64,000 nucleotides of DNA from Bacillota bacterium (GCA_026627345.1 JAPNUP010000051.1:1-64000), one strand, 5' to 3'. Shown: positions 33,674 through 43,483, numbered from the stretch's first letter. A program made the numbers and translations. The notes: generated from the letters alone by a model not told the origin.

Positions 33674-34887
33674 CAGGACAACCCTCCCTTGACCAGGAGA
33701 TCGGCGATCCACGTGGGATCAGCTGTGCGAATATCGTCGGGAACATGCTGTCCGGTGGAGAGATAAGACAGTGGAATCTTCAGCGCATCAGCCAGACTCA
33801 GCGCGAGGGTCGGCAGTAGTGTCTCATCGCTCTTGGTCAGTAACAATGCGTCGTAGCCCACGGTTTCTAAGACCTTGGCGGTAGATAACGCTTCTGCGAA
33901 TCTCGCAGACAAACTCAGTACGAGGTACTTCAGATCAAATGCAAATGGTGCGAGCGCCTCTGCCATCTGTGCCGCTTGCATCGGCCCGAGAAAACTACGC
34001 CCCGTCGTATCCACCAAGATGAGGTCGCAGGCGGACAGCGCCTTCAATCCAGCGCGCGCCTCCTGTGCATCACGTGCGGCCACGAAAGGCAAGCCCATGA
34101 TATCAGCGTAGGTTTTCATCTGTTCGACTGCTGCGACGCGAAACGAATCAATCGTGAGCACGCCGACACGCCGACCTTCTTTCAGACGCGCGCGCGCAGC
34201 CAACTTGGCGATCGTGGTCGTCTTGCCGACTCCGGTCGGACCAATCATCCCCACAATGCGGTCATGGGTGCTCAGCAGTCGCAGTTCTCCTGTGCCAGTC
34301 AAGATCCCCTCACTGAAGCTGCGTAGTGTACGGACGAGTCCTTCGGGATCGCGAACCTGCTCAGCTCTTGCGCATTGGATCAAGCGTAGTAGCAGACCCT
34401 TGGACAACCCAGTGTCCGAGAGCCGATCTCCTAAGCGTACCAAAGCATCGTCAACGCCTTCGCCGAAAGTCGCGTCAGCGACTGCGACCGACGCCGGGAC
34501 AACACGCGGCTGAGCAGACTGATCGCTGGCTGGCAGCCGCTCGGAGGCTGCAGGCGCCACCAGCGGTTCAAATGTGGGCGGCACTTCTTTCGTCAAGGAC
34601 GTGAGTGCAGTTGAGCCTGCTCGATAACGCGCTGCCACAGCCGTCGCAGGCACGGTAGGCACGGTAGGCACGGTAGGCACGGTAGGCTTGGGATTCTCTG
34701 TGCTAACTTCTGTTTCCGACTGTTCGACCGCGGCCACCACTTCATAGACCATTTTGCCAAAGAGACCAGCCAGACCTTTCGCACGAATTTTACGTGACGA
34801 CAAAATCATGACGTCTTGTCCCATCTCTTTGCGAATCTGCGCTGTGGCGTCGGGTAAACTGGCTGCTACAAAGCGTTTAACAAACAT
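33673..34887 (-). CDS. flhF: SRP-type GTPase FlhF
   Basis: A 404-residue flagellar SRP-like GTPase placing the basal body. The N-terminal B domain starts MFVKRFVAASLPDATAQIRK. A variable linker holds four in-frame Thr-Val-Pro units (69-80). The NG domain follows with the P-loop [16 protein letters not shown], a switch region LILVDTTGRS and LTKSDE, the G4-type motif. The ATG at 34887 directly adjoins the flhA stop (TAGATG), so translation is probably coupled. Confidence 0.95.
   Translation of the reverse strand: MFVKRFVAASLPDATAQIRKEMGQDVMILSSRKIRAKGLAGLFGKMVYEVVAAVEQSETEVSTENPKPTVPTVPTVPTVPATAVAARYRAGSTALTSLTKEVPPTFEPLVAPAASERLPASDQSAQPRVVPASVAVADATFGEGVDDALVRLGDRLSDTGLSKGLLLRLIQCARAEQVRDPEGLVRTLRSFSEGILTGTGELRLLSTHDRIVGMIGPTGVGKTTTIAKLAARARLKEGRRVGVLTIDSFRVAAVEQMKTYADIMGLPFVAARDAQEARAGLKALSACDLILVDTTGRSFLGPMQAAQMAEALAPFAFDLKYLVLSLSARFAEALSTAKVLETVGYDALLLTKSDETLLPTLALSLADALKIPLSYLSTGQHVPDDIRTADPTWIADLLVKGGLS
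34649..34687. repeat. Four-copy 9-base tandem repeat inside flhF
   Basis: GGCACGGTA repeats 4.3 times without error (34649-34684 plus GGC). Read on the minus strand it encodes Thr-Val-Pro units in the FlhF linker. Copy-number changes would keep the frame. Confidence 0.95.
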
Positions 34888-36927
34888 CTAGAGATTCACC
34901 ACCCCTCCACTTTCTACCGGTGCTTCCGGGTCGAGCTCCGCATACGACAGTACGGACAAATCAGGCAATGAACGCTGCATTAATTTTCTGATGTGCCCGC
35001 GTAGAACTGGGGATACGAGCAGGACCGCCGACTTACCGAGAGTAGCTAGGCGGTTGGTGTGCTCACCGATGCTTTTGGTCAGTTGCTGGGCGAGACGTGG
35101 ATCCATCGTCAGTTGTGCCCCTTGATCGGTATGCCCGATAAACTCCTGTATGCGCCTTTCTGCACCTGCGCTCAGTGTAATCGCCGTTACGGCTCCAGCT
35201 CCTGCACGCGCCTGGTAAGTAATCTGTCGGCTCAGCCGCTGACGAGCGAACTCCGTCAGCAAATCCATATCCTTAATCAGGCGGGCGTGATCGGACAGGG
35301 CCTCGAGGATACTCGACAGGTCGCGTATGCTGACACGTTCTTGCAAAAGGTTGGCCAGCACCTTTTGTACCTCACCGACCGAAAGTAGCTGCGGCACAAG
35401 CTCCTCTACCAAGACTGGATGCTGCTCCTTAAGCGCATCGAGTAACGCCCGTGTCTCCTGTCGCCCAAGTAGTTCACTGGCGTGGCGCTTGATCACCTCG
35501 GTCATATGCGTCGCAATCATGGAAGGGGGGTCGACGACAGTATAATTGGCTAGAATTGCACGGTCGCGCATCGCCTCGTTAATCCACTCGGCTGGTAACC
35601 CAAACGCGGGCTCTTTCGTAGGGATTCCTACTACAGACGGGTCACTCATTCCAGGACTCATAGCCAGATAATGATTCGGCATCAACTCATAGCGCGCCAC
35701 TTCGTTGCCACGAATACGGATCGTATACTCATTTGGACGCAGCTGTATATTATCGCGAAAGCGAATCATCGGCACGACGATCCCTAGATCGAGCGCCACC
35801 TGTCGACGGATTAGCGCGACCCGCTCCAAGAGATCGCCACCTTGCGCTACATCGGCGAGTGGGATCAGGCCATAACCAAATTCGAACTCGATCGGATCGA
35901 CCTGAATCAACGAGTACATACTTTCTGGGCTCTTGACCGTCTTGCTCCGCTCTTGCTCCGCCTTCTTCTTGGCATCTCCCTCCTCAAGACTGCGCGCCCG
36001 TATCATTCGGCGCCCCGCCACCACGAGTAAAATGGAGAGCGGCACTGTCGGCAGGGGCCCAATCGGTGACAGTAGGCCAAGGATCAATATGACAACGGCC
36101 ACGATGTACAGCATGCGCGGGTACGCCGTAAGCTGCGTGATCAGTTCCGTGCCAAAGTCCTGTTTGGCAGCCGAGCGTGTTACCGTCAGACCAGCTGCTG
36201 TAGAAAGCAGTAACGCTGGAATCTGACTCACCAGACCGTCGCCCACTGACAGGACTGTATACGTCGAGATTGCAGTCGAGAAAGAATCTCCTTGTTGGAC
36301 CATTCCGATAATAAAGCCGCCGATGATGTTGACCGCCACGATGATCATGGAGGCGGTGGCATCCCCTTTGACAAACTTGCTAGCGCCATCCATCGCCCCG
36401 TAGAAGTCTGCTTCGCGCTCAATCGCTTCGCGCTTCTCGCGTGCTTGGATTTCAGTGATCACCCCAGCGTTTAGATCCGCATCGATACTGATCTGCTTGC
36501 CCGGCATCGCATCGAGCGTAAACCGCGCAGCCACTTCTGCCGCCCGCTCACCACCGCGCGTGATCACGATAAACTGGATAATAGCGAGGATGACATACAC
36601 AATGACACCGACGACTGGATTACCACCGATCACAAAATTTCCAAACGTTTCAATGACTTGGCCAGCATAACCTTGCGTTAGAATAAGTCTCGTCGAGGAA
36701 ACGTTCAGCGCAAGGCGAAACAGGGTTGTAATCAGCAGTAGCGAAGGGAAGACGGAAAAGTTTAGCGGCTCTTTGGTAGTCATCGCAACTAAAAGAACCG
36801 TAATGGCAATGGACATATTGAGCACGAGTAGGAAGTCAAGAAGTACAGGAGAGATGGGAATGACCAGCATACCGATGATGCCAATGACAGCGATTAAAGG
36901 CAAAACCGCAAGTCTTTTCATCGTCAT
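34888..36927 (-). CDS. flhA: Flagellar export gate protein FlhA
   Basis: 679-residue export-gate protein. Eight N-terminal membrane segments span residues ~5-310, including the FHIPEP-family signature SVGDGLVSQIPALLLS and the cytoplasmic loop RGGERAAEVAARFTLDAMPGKQ (landmarks GGERAAEVA and LDAMPGKQ). The C-terminal cytosolic domain (from ~350) docks chaperone-substrate complexes. It works with FlhB, FliP, FliQ and FliR encoded immediately upstream. Start ATG at 36927 (or 36921) follows AAAGGAG. Confidence 0.97.
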   Translation of the reverse strand: MTMKRLAVLPLIAVIGIIGMLVIPISPVLLDFLLVLNMSIAITVLLVAMTTKEPLNFSVFPSLLLITTLFRLALNVSSTRLILTQGYAGQVIETFGNFVIGGNPVVGVIVYVILAIIQFIVITRGGERAAEVAARFTLDAMPGKQISIDADLNAGVITEIQAREKREAIEREADFYGAMDGASKFVKGDATASMIIVAVNIIGGFIIGMVQQGDSFSTAISTYTVLSVGDGLVSQIPALLLSTAAGLTVTRSAAKQDFGTELITQLTAYPRMLYIVAVVILILGLLSPIGPLPTVPLSILLVVAGRRMIRARSLEEGDAKKKAEQERSKTVKSPESMYSLIQVDPIEFEFGYGLIPLADVAQGGDLLERVALIRRQVALDLGIVVPMIRFRDNIQLRPNEYTIRIRGNEVARYELMPNHYLAMSPGMSDPSVVGIPTKEPAFGLPAEWINEAMRDRAILANYTVVDPPSMIATHMTEVIKRHASELLGRQETRALLDALKEQHPVLVEELVPQLLSVGEVQKVLANLLQERVSIRDLSSILEALSDHARLIKDMDLLTEFARQRLSRQITYQARAGAGAVTAITLSAGAERRIQEFIGHTDQGAQLTMDPRLAQQLTKSIGEHTNRLATLGKSAVLLVSPVLRGHIRKLMQRSLPDLSVLSYAELDPEAPVESGGVVNL

Positions 36928-36957
36928 AGTCGCCAGGTCTCCTTTCCTAAGTGCAAG

Positions 36958-38034
36958 TTAGCGCGCTTGTTGGCGAAGTTTATATACATAAGCCAAGACT
37001 TCAGCGACTGCTTGAAACAACTGATGAGGAACATAATCGTCCACGTTTACCTGGTTGTACAAAGCGCGTGCCAATGCACGATTTTCGACAATCGGTATGC
37101 GATGCTCGCGCGCCACTTCCCTGATGCGCAAAGCGAGCTCGTCCACCCCTTTGGCCACCACCTGCGGCGCGTGCATCGTCGTCCCATCGTATTTAAGCGC
37201 AATCGCATAGTGCGTCGGGTTCGTCACGATGACGTCTGCCGTAGGCACCTTCTTCATCATCCGACGAAAGGCGATGCTGAACCCTCGTTTACGAATCTCC
37301 CGTTTAACAGCCGGGTCACCGTCTGACTGCCTGCGCTCATCTTTAATCTCATCCTTGGACATCTTGATGCCTTTTTCAAAATTGAATTTTTGGTAGGCAA
37401 AATCGCCGATAGACAAGGCGACAAACATTGCAGCGACATACACGAGTATAGTGAATGCAGAGTGGCTGTAATACGAGAAGATCTGCGCTGGTTGAGCGCC
37501 CATCAGCCCCATGACTTGCACGCCTTGACTGCTGACTGCAAGGTACAACGCTGCCGCGATGAAGCCAAGCTGTACAACGGATTTGAGCAAAGCAACCACC
37601 GAATTCAGTGAAAAAAGCCGCTTAAAGCCCGTCACTGGGTTTATGCGATCAAAACTCGGCATCAGCGGTTTTAAAGAAAAGAGTCGGCCCACTTGACGGT
37701 AGGCGATCAACAGAGCGACTGCAATAGAGATCATCATGACCAAGCTCATCCAAAGCCCGACTTGCTCCAACAAGGGGCCAAACGCCAGTGGCATTCCCGA
37801 CTGGTTCACCGCGTAGGTGACGCCTGAGGTAAACACGTAAGTCGCCAGATTCGCCATTGCCGTGAATAGTCGACTGCCGAAGATCGCAAGACCTACCAGT
37901 AGCGCCATGAAGGCGAAAGAAGATGTGAGATCGGTACTTCGCGCCACACGACCTTCCTCACGCTCTTTGCTGCGCCGCCGCGGCGTCGGGGCTTCTGTGC
38001 GTTCGGCGAACCATTGGAGATCAAAGCGCATCAT
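36958..38034 (-). CDS. flhB: Flagellar export switch protein FlhB
   Basis: 358 residues, four membrane segments (~35-60, 85-110, 140-165, 185-210) and a cytosolic domain with the self-cleavage motif NPTH in IVTNPTHYAIAL. It sets substrate class, switching from rod/hook to filament together with FliK. The N-terminus begins RFDLQWFAERTEAPTPRR, typical of FlhB. The ATG overlaps the fliR stop as ATGA, so coupling is likely. Confidence 0.97.
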   Translation of the reverse strand: MMRFDLQWFAERTEAPTPRRRSKEREEGRVARSTDLTSSFAFMALLVGLAIFGSRLFTAMANLATYVFTSGVTYAVNQSGMPLAFGPLLEQVGLWMSLVMMISIAVALLIAYRQVGRLFSLKPLMPSFDRINPVTGFKRLFSLNSVVALLKSVVQLGFIAAALYLAVSSQGVQVMGLMGAQPAQIFSYYSHSAFTILVYVAAMFVALSIGDFAYQKFNFEKGIKMSKDEIKDERRQSDGDPAVKREIRKRGFSIAFRRMMKKVPTADVIVTNPTHYAIALKYDGTTMHAPQVVAKGVDELALRIREVAREHRIPIVENRALARALYNQVNVDDYVPHQLFQAVAEVLAYVYKLRQQAR

Positions 38035-38819
38035 GTGAATACACCCCCCATCGCCCGCAAGGCATCATCGATCTGCGTCTCCAGTAAGGTAAGCAAGCCT
38101 TGAAAGGCGGTGCCAAGGTCAGGCATCACTGACGACAAGACTAGAAAACCGACGAACAGAGACAACGGTAATCCGACGGCAAACACATTCATCTGTGGCA
38201 CAGCTCGCGCAGCGGCCGCTAGTGATACATTCGTGATAAACAGTGATAACATGACAGGTGCTGCCATCTGGATCGCAAGCACGAACAGATTCGCCGTCGC
38301 CTGAATGAACAAGTTCTCCAGTGGCCCAGAAAAGTGCGCCGCGCCAATCGGAAGGACGCGAAAGCTCTGTAAAATAGCGAGAATGATGACGTAATGACCG
38401 TTTACAGCCAAAAACCATAGGGTAAACAGCATGTACTCAAAATTCGACAGCAAGGTAACGGGACCGACGAGCCCCGGTGAGACGATCGACGCAATAGACA
38501 GGCCGATCTGAAGATCCAGGAGTCCCCCTGCCACTTCGACTGCAGCAAATACCACGTTCATGATAAATCCGAGTGCCACGCCAACAAGTGTCTCTTGGAC
38601 TGCCAAGACGATAAAGGCGGGAAACTGCAACGTGCTCGCTGTAGGCAACAGCTGATGAGCTGGGATGGTCGTCGTCACAATGAGTGCGAGTAGCAGACCA
38701 ATACCTATTTTCCAAATCGTCGGCACCTGAGTGTTACCAAGCCAAGGTGCAGTGCCGGCTACGCCAAGCGTTCGCAACAGTACGAGCAAGAACACCAGAA
38801 TATAGGAAGGGATCACCAT
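38031..38819 (-). CDS. fliR: Flagellar export gate protein FliR
   Basis: 262 residues with about six hydrophobic segments and no long soluble part. Together with FliP and FliQ it forms the export pore. Family features include the N-terminal LVLLRTLGVAGTAPWLGN and LGFIMNVVFAAVEVAGGLLD in mid-protein. It starts with ATG at 38819, seven bases after the fliQ stop, and overlaps flhB by four bases. Confidence 0.95.
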   Translation of the reverse strand: MVIPSYILVFLLVLLRTLGVAGTAPWLGNTQVPTIWKIGIGLLLALIVTTTIPAHQLLPTASTLQFPAFIVLAVQETLVGVALGFIMNVVFAAVEVAGGLLDLQIGLSIASIVSPGLVGPVTLLSNFEYMLFTLWFLAVNGHYVIILAILQSFRVLPIGAAHFSGPLENLFIQATANLFVLAIQMAAPVMLSLFITNVSLAAAARAVPQMNVFAVGLPLSLFVGFLVLSSVMPDLGTAFQGLLTLLETQIDDALRAMGGVFT

Positions 38820-38826
38820 AGACGCA

Positions 38827-39096
38827 TCACCGGATATACTGTTGCAAGTTACCCAGAATATTGGTTGTAAAGTTCAGCATCTGCGACATCATCCACGGAC
38901 CTGCTAACAACAGGATTAAAATGATGCTGGCGGTTTTCACAAAATAGACGAGCGTCTGCTCTGAGATCTGCGTCGTCGCTTGAAAAATGCTGATCACTAA
39001 CCCGACGATGATCCCGACGAGCAAAATAGGGCCGGCCAACTCGAGCACCATCATAATCACTTGCTGACCCAGGCCGATCACAAAATTGCCGTCCAC
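38827..39096 (-). CDS. fliQ: Flagellar export gate protein FliQ
   Basis: 89 residues with two membrane helices and the family core ISIFQATTQISEQTL between them. GTG at 39096 lies seven bases after GGAGG and gives the exact family length; longer readings reach into fliP and are not used. It is part of the FliPQR pore. Confidence 0.95.
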   Translation of the reverse strand: MDGNFVIGLGQQVIMMVLELAGPILLVGIIVGLVISIFQATTQISEQTLVYFVKTASIILILLLAGPWMMSQMLNFTTNILGNLQQYIR

Positions 39097-39154
39097 TCCT
39101 GCGCCTCCATCATTTCGTGCATTTTCGCCGCTATGCGATATGATTCGACGCAAG

Positions 39155-39910
39155 TCAGTGGAATCCTGCCAGAATGGACTTAACGACAAGATACCAGCCG
39201 TTGACCATCACGAACAAAAGCAGTTTGAAAGGTGTCGAGATCAGCACTGGCGGTAACATCATCATGTTCATGGACATCAGTGTCGTTGCCACTACCAAGT
39301 CTACAATGAGAAATGGGACATAGATCATGAACCCGATCTGAAAGGCCGTTTTCAGTTCGCTGATAGCGAACGCCGGAACCAGCGTCGTAATGGGCAGGTC
39401 CGTCAAGGTCTTTGGCAACGGCAGATGCTGGTACTGCAAGAACAGTTCCACATCGTCAATACGGGTTTGCTTTGCCATAAATTCTTTGAATGGCATCTCG
39501 CCGCGTTCGAGCGCCACCGTCTGATTGATGTGGCCTGCCAGATAAGGTTGCAACGCCTGATTATTCACTGCAGAAAAAGTAGGCGTCATGATAAATAACG
39601 TCAAAAACAGCGCCAATCCAATCAACACTTGATTGGGAGGGGCTGACTGTGTAGCCAGCGCGCTACGCACAAAAGACAAGATGACAATCACACGCGTAAA
39701 AGCCGTCATCATGACTAAGATAGCAGGTGCGAAACTCAACAGCGCGAGCAAAACGATGATCTGCAGCGTGCCTACGACACCGGCTGGACTGCTCGTCCCA
39801 GTCAGATTCAATGAGACACCCGGAAGTGAAGCCGCCTGGCTGACAGCGCCGCTAAACCCCCACACAAGCATACCGGCTAGTACAGGCAAAGTCAGACGTA
39901 TGCGTCTCAC
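39155..39910 (-). CDS. fliP: Flagellar export gate protein FliP
   Basis: 251 residues. A cleavable signal-like N-terminus (LTLPVLAGMLVWGFSGAVSQA) is usual for FliP. Membrane segments follow, with the signatures MMTAFTRVIVILSFVRSALAT and FQIGFMIYVPFLIVDLVV. GTG at 39910 overlaps the fliO stop as GTGA; an earlier in-frame start would lie inside fliO without cause. It is the main subunit of the export pore. Confidence 0.96.
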   Translation of the reverse strand: MRRIRLTLPVLAGMLVWGFSGAVSQAASLPGVSLNLTGTSSPAGVVGTLQIIVLLALLSFAPAILVMMTAFTRVIVILSFVRSALATQSAPPNQVLIGLALFLTLFIMTPTFSAVNNQALQPYLAGHINQTVALERGEMPFKEFMAKQTRIDDVELFLQYQHLPLPKTLTDLPITTLVPAFAISELKTAFQIGFMIYVPFLIVDLVVATTLMSMNMMMLPPVLISTPFKLLLFVMVNGWYLVVKSILAGFH

Positions 39911-40416
39911 TGCGGCCACCTCGAATCGTCGGACTGAGAAGTAGCATCTGGCTGATCTTTGGGATCGAGTTGCGTCCAATGCTCCGCTCTGCTCTTTTGC
40001 AGGTCCTCCAGGCGCTGGCGCACCAGTGTCGAAAATGCATCTTCCTGAGCCTTGCCACTTTTTCTCCTAGCAGTCCGTTCGCGCAGCCAGGCAACCAGTT
40101 TTACAGCGCTGCCCTCACCCGCCAGCAGCTGTCCGTTTTGCTGTGCGAGTAACCGCTCTGCCAAATCAGGATCATCGAAGCGCGCGAGCGTCTCCAGGTG
40201 TGCCCCTGCCCCGATTAAAAGGACCGTCTTTTCATCGACGACGATCGCATGAACTGACTTGTTTTGTCCCAGCTGTTGCGAATGCGCCACCTTAATCAGC
40301 GCATGACTGTTCATCATGCCGGAACGACGTCCTAGAAAGCGAATACTGAAATACGCCAAGAAGATAATAAGCAGAAGGCTCCCGATCACTTGCATACTGA
40401 GACCGATGGTACCCAT
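39907..40416 (-). CDS. fliO: Flagellar export assembly protein FliO
   Basis: 169 residues. A single N-terminal membrane segment (VIGSLLLIIFLAYFSIRFLG) is followed by the FliO core (LIKVAHSQQLGQNKSVHAIVV and VLLIGAGA) and a long, charged tail of about 80 residues that is poorly conserved. FliO helps FliP assemble. It lies between cheY and fliP, its normal place, and overlaps fliP by four bases. Confidence 0.9.
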   Translation of the reverse strand: MGTIGLSMQVIGSLLLIIFLAYFSIRFLGRRSGMMNSHALIKVAHSQQLGQNKSVHAIVVDEKTVLLIGAGAHLETLARFDDPDLAERLLAQQNGQLLAGEGSAVKLVAWLRERTARRKSGKAQEDAFSTLVRQRLEDLQKSRAEHWTQLDPKDQPDATSQSDDSRWPQ

Positions 40417-40417
40417 A

Positions 40418-40780
40418 TCAACCCAGCGTCTTGCGAATGGCTTCGATAACTCGATCGGCTTGGAAAGGTTTTACGATAAAGTCGCGCGCCCCTGCCTGAA
40501 TCGCATCGATGACCATGGCTTGTTGTCCCATTGCGGAGCACATGATGACTTTCGCAGCACTGTCCATCGCACGGATCTCTTTAAGCGCCTGGATGCCATC
40601 CATTTCCGGCATGGTGATATCCATGGTGACTAAATCAGGGCTCAGTTCACGGTACTTGTCCACTGCTTGTGCCCCATCAGCCGCTTCGCCGACCACTTCA
40701 TAACCGTTTTTACTTAAAATTTCCTTAATCATCATGCGCATAAATGCAGCGTCATCCACGACAAGTATCCTGTGCGCCAT
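40418..40780 (-). CDS. cheY: Chemotaxis response regulator CheY
   Basis: A single receiver domain of 120 residues: VVDDAAFMR with Asp9 and Asp10, phosphorylated Asp54 in VTMDITMPEMDG, the switch Ser in MCSAMGQ, and Lys104 in FIVKPF. It binds the FliM/FliY switch to set motor direction. It needs CheA for phosphate, but no cheA is in the window; the dephosphorylating enzymes CheC and FliY are. Confidence 0.96.
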   Translation of the reverse strand: MAHRILVVDDAAFMRMMIKEILSKNGYEVVGEAADGAQAVDKYRELSPDLVTMDITMPEMDGIQALKEIRAMDSAAKVIMCSAMGQQAMVIDAIQAGARDFIVKPFQADRVIEAIRKTLG

Positions 40781-40833
40781 CCTGTTCGTCCCCTTATATG
40801 CCTCGTCTACGAGGTTGATGATGAGGTTGCAGA

Positions 40834-42039
40834 TTACTGAAGCCGTTTGATTCGCTCGGCGGGGCTTAAGATATCTGTGACCCGCACGCCGAAGCTCTCA
40901 TCAATCACGACGACTTCGCCGCGCGCGATCAACTTGTTGTTGATCAAGATATCGACTGGCTCACCTGCCAAGGTGTCAAGTTCAATGATCGACCCGGTGC
41001 TAAAATCGAGAATATCGCGAATCAGTTTCTTCGTTCGACCTAGCTCTACTGTAAGTCCGAGCGGGACGTCGAGCAGCAAGTCGAGATTGCGACCACCTCG
41101 TGTTGTAGGTGTCTCGCCGAAGGAGGCGAAAGCCACTCTCTCGACAGTCGGAGCTGGCGGCTGGGCTTGGCTTACTCCTGAATTGCCGCCGCGATCGACG
41201 TTCGTTCCGGACTCGGGAAAACTAGACGCCCCGGACGAGTAGGCATTGCGAGCATTAGAACGCGAAAATCCATACGGATCTTCCGTAGCCATAGACGCCT
41301 TCCCCTGATCGTGGGTGTGTGTAGAAGCCGGACCCGACGACGCTTGCGGTTTCGCGTCTTGCGAAGTGATATCTCCTGCACCCATTAGCATCTCCAGTAG
41401 ATTATTGGCGAAGTCCAAGGAGAGCATTTGCATGATATGTGAGTCTATGAGATTTCCGACATGCAAGCGAAAAGAGATTTTCACTAAGATATCGCCTGCC
41501 GGCTTGAACAGATCTGCGGGTGATGCCTCCGCATCGATCACTTTGACTGACGGCGGCGAGATATTGACGGGGATCTTCAGCAGTGTGGACATCGAGGTAG
41601 AAGCCGTGCCCATCATCTGATTCATTGCTTCCGCCACCGCGCTCAGGTGCAATTCGTTCAATTCTTCTGCAGGCGCTGAACCGTCTCCACCTAGCATCAA
41701 GTCAGCGATAATTTGCGCGTCGTTGAGCTTGATAGCCAAGATATTGCTTCCTGCCAGACCACTGATATACTCGACGTGCGCCGCGACGTGCGGCGCAGGA
41801 AAATCGTTGCCAAAGTCCGCACTGCGCAGCAACGTCACTTGCGGTGTCGTAATATTGACCTTATGGTGCAAAAGTGTGGACAAAGTCGTTGCCGCCGTAC
41901 CAAACGAGATATTGCCGATTTCCCCTAATGCATCCCGGTCAAACATGGAGAGAAATTCGTCTGGATCCAGGTCCCGTCCAGGACCTCCTCCCACCAATGC
42001 CGAAAGCTCGTCCTCTGACAAAAAGTCCTTATTCACCAT
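40834..42039 (-). CDS. fliY: Flagellar switch protein and CheY-P phosphatase FliY
   Basis: 401 residues in three parts: a short N-terminal peptide, a CheC-like phosphatase domain with both active-site pairs (LGEIGNISFG, Glu40/Asn43, and VAEAMNQMM), a 90-residue Ser/Gly/Asn-rich linker, and a C-terminal FliN domain (LDLLLDVPLGLTVELGRTKK). ATG at 42039 lies after GAGGAGGA and overlaps the end of fliM by 11 bases. It is part of the C-ring with FliM and FliG and also removes CheY phosphate. Confidence 0.95.
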   Translation of the reverse strand: MVNKDFLSEDELSALVGGGPGRDLDPDEFLSMFDRDALGEIGNISFGTAATTLSTLLHHKVNITTPQVTLLRSADFGNDFPAPHVAAHVEYISGLAGSNILAIKLNDAQIIADLMLGGDGSAPAEELNELHLSAVAEAMNQMMGTASTSMSTLLKIPVNISPPSVKVIDAEASPADLFKPAGDILVKISFRLHVGNLIDSHIMQMLSLDFANNLLEMLMGAGDITSQDAKPQASSGPASTHTHDQGKASMATEDPYGFSRSNARNAYSSGASSFPESGTNVDRGGNSGVSQAQPPAPTVERVAFASFGETPTTRGGRNLDLLLDVPLGLTVELGRTKKLIRDILDFSTGSIIELDTLAGEPVDILINNKLIARGEVVVIDESFGVRVTDILSPAERIKRLQ

Positions 42040-43024
42040 CTTCCTCCTCTTCCACAACTTGCAGAATCCGAGCAGCGTAGCGGCCTCGCGAAGTGCCTGG
42101 CTGTCCTCGATACTTGATTTCATCGCCGACTTTTACGTATAAGGGTTCACCTAACACCTGATCGAGTGTGATGATATCGCCAGGCTGCAGCTCTAGTAAC
42201 TCGTCCAAGCGAATGTTCGTGTAACCGAGTTCGGCCTTGAGTACAACCTCAACGCGGTCCATGTGTTTTTGAAGTTTTCGTTGCAGCAACTCAGGCTGAT
42301 CGTGCGACCTGGGAGACGCAAAGGCAAATCTGGCGCTGAGGCGTCCCATCAGCGGTTCGAGTGCGATATGTGGCATACAGATCGTCATGATGCCCGACTG
42401 GTTGCCTACCATCGTCGCCAATGAGACGACTAGAACGACGTCCGTTTGATTGGCGATTTGAATAAATTGCGGATTCACTTCGAGCGTGTCGTATACGAAT
42501 GTCAGATCCGCCACGCCACCCCACGCCGAGGTCAGTGCATACAAGGACCCTGTCATCAGGCGTTCGAGTACGAGCATGTCGATCTCGGTCAATCGACGAT
42601 CGGCGATCGGCGACTGCCCGTCTCCGCCGAGCAATCGATCGAGTACAGCCTGCGAAATGTTATTTGGCATTTCGACTAAAAACTTGCCGCCAAGTGGATG
42701 CACATCCAGTACGTGCAAAACGGTCACGCTCGGAATGGAGCGTATAAACTCCTCATAAGGAAGCTGGTCAACAGAGGCCACACTGACTTGCACGCCCTGA
42801 CGCAACTGGGCAGAAAAATAGGTGGACATTAAACGTGCCGCGTGTTCATAAATGCGCGATATACTGCGCAGATGATCTTTAGAAAACCGCATCGCCCGTT
42901 TAAAGTCGTACGATCGTATGCGGACGGCTTGCACGTCTTTTCGCGCTTCCTCTGCCGATAGTTCACCGGAGTTCAGCGCGTTTAGCAACGCGTCGATTTC
43001 GTTTTGCGAAAGAACCTCGGCCAT
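42029..43024 (-). CDS. fliM: Flagellar motor switch protein FliM
   Basis: 331 residues. The N-terminal CheY-binding peptide is LSQNEIDALLNAL, the middle CheC-like domain starts with DFKRAMRFSKDHLRSI, and the C-terminal FliN-like domain has DIITLDQVLGEPLYVKVGD. It ends in an acidic tail (VVEEEEDGE) whose codons also form the Shine-Dalgarno site for fliY. Confidence 0.97.
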   Translation of the reverse strand: MAEVLSQNEIDALLNALNSGELSAEEARKDVQAVRIRSYDFKRAMRFSKDHLRSISRIYEHAARLMSTYFSAQLRQGVQVSVASVDQLPYEEFIRSIPSVTVLHVLDVHPLGGKFLVEMPNNISQAVLDRLLGGDGQSPIADRRLTEIDMLVLERLMTGSLYALTSAWGGVADLTFVYDTLEVNPQFIQIANQTDVVLVVSLATMVGNQSGIMTICMPHIALEPLMGRLSARFAFASPRSHDQPELLQRKLQKHMDRVEVVLKAELGYTNIRLDELLELQPGDIITLDQVLGEPLYVKVGDEIKYRGQPGTSRGRYAARILQVVEEEEDGE

Positions 43025-43066
43025 GTAAAATGTCTCACCTCCTGATCACGTGTACGATAAGTCAAT

Positions 43067-43483
43067 TCACTGCACAATCATGCTGTCGATGTACACGGTT
43101 CGGATCTTGCCTGTCGTCAAGAAGGCATTAATGGCCTGTTTCACCTTGGCCTTTAGAAGCTCTCTGCCGCCTGGCGCCATGATTTGAGCAGAGGAAAGGC
43201 CATGCAGCACACCGATCACCGCATCATCGACCTGCGCATTTCGCTGCCCAAGTTCGGTCACCACGGCGGTGCTTCCGGCTTGCAAGGTGAACTGTGCCTG
43301 AATCACGCCTTGTTGTTGCAAGTTGGTCGTGATTTTATCCACCGGATACTGCCAAGACTCCAGCGTCGCGGCAGATGGCGGCGCATGCAAGCCCGGCACG
43401 AAGACGAACTCATAATAGGAAGCCGAGCCAATCAGCAATAAGGCTATCACCAAAATGATGATCAAAGATCGCTTAAACGTCAC
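43067..43483 (-). CDS. fliL: Flagellar basal-body-associated protein FliL
   Basis: 138 residues: a short cytosolic N-terminus, one membrane helix (SLIIILVIALLLIGSASYY) and an extracellular domain typical of FliL, which supports the stator under load. GTG at 43483 follows AAAGGG by eight bases and overlaps the end of flbD; longer readings add residues that read as flbD in another frame. Confidence 0.88.
   Translation of the reverse strand: MTFKRSLIIILVIALLLIGSASYYEFVFVPGLHAPPSAATLESWQYPVDKITTNLQQQGVIQAQFTLQAGSTAVVTELGQRNAQVDDAVIGVLHGLSSAQIMAPGGRELLKAKVKQAINAFLTTGKIRTVYIDSMIVQ

Noticed and set aside
34649-34687. Tandem repeat as a CRISPR or recombination site
   Set aside because: Units are 9 bases with no spacers and encode a regular protein linker.
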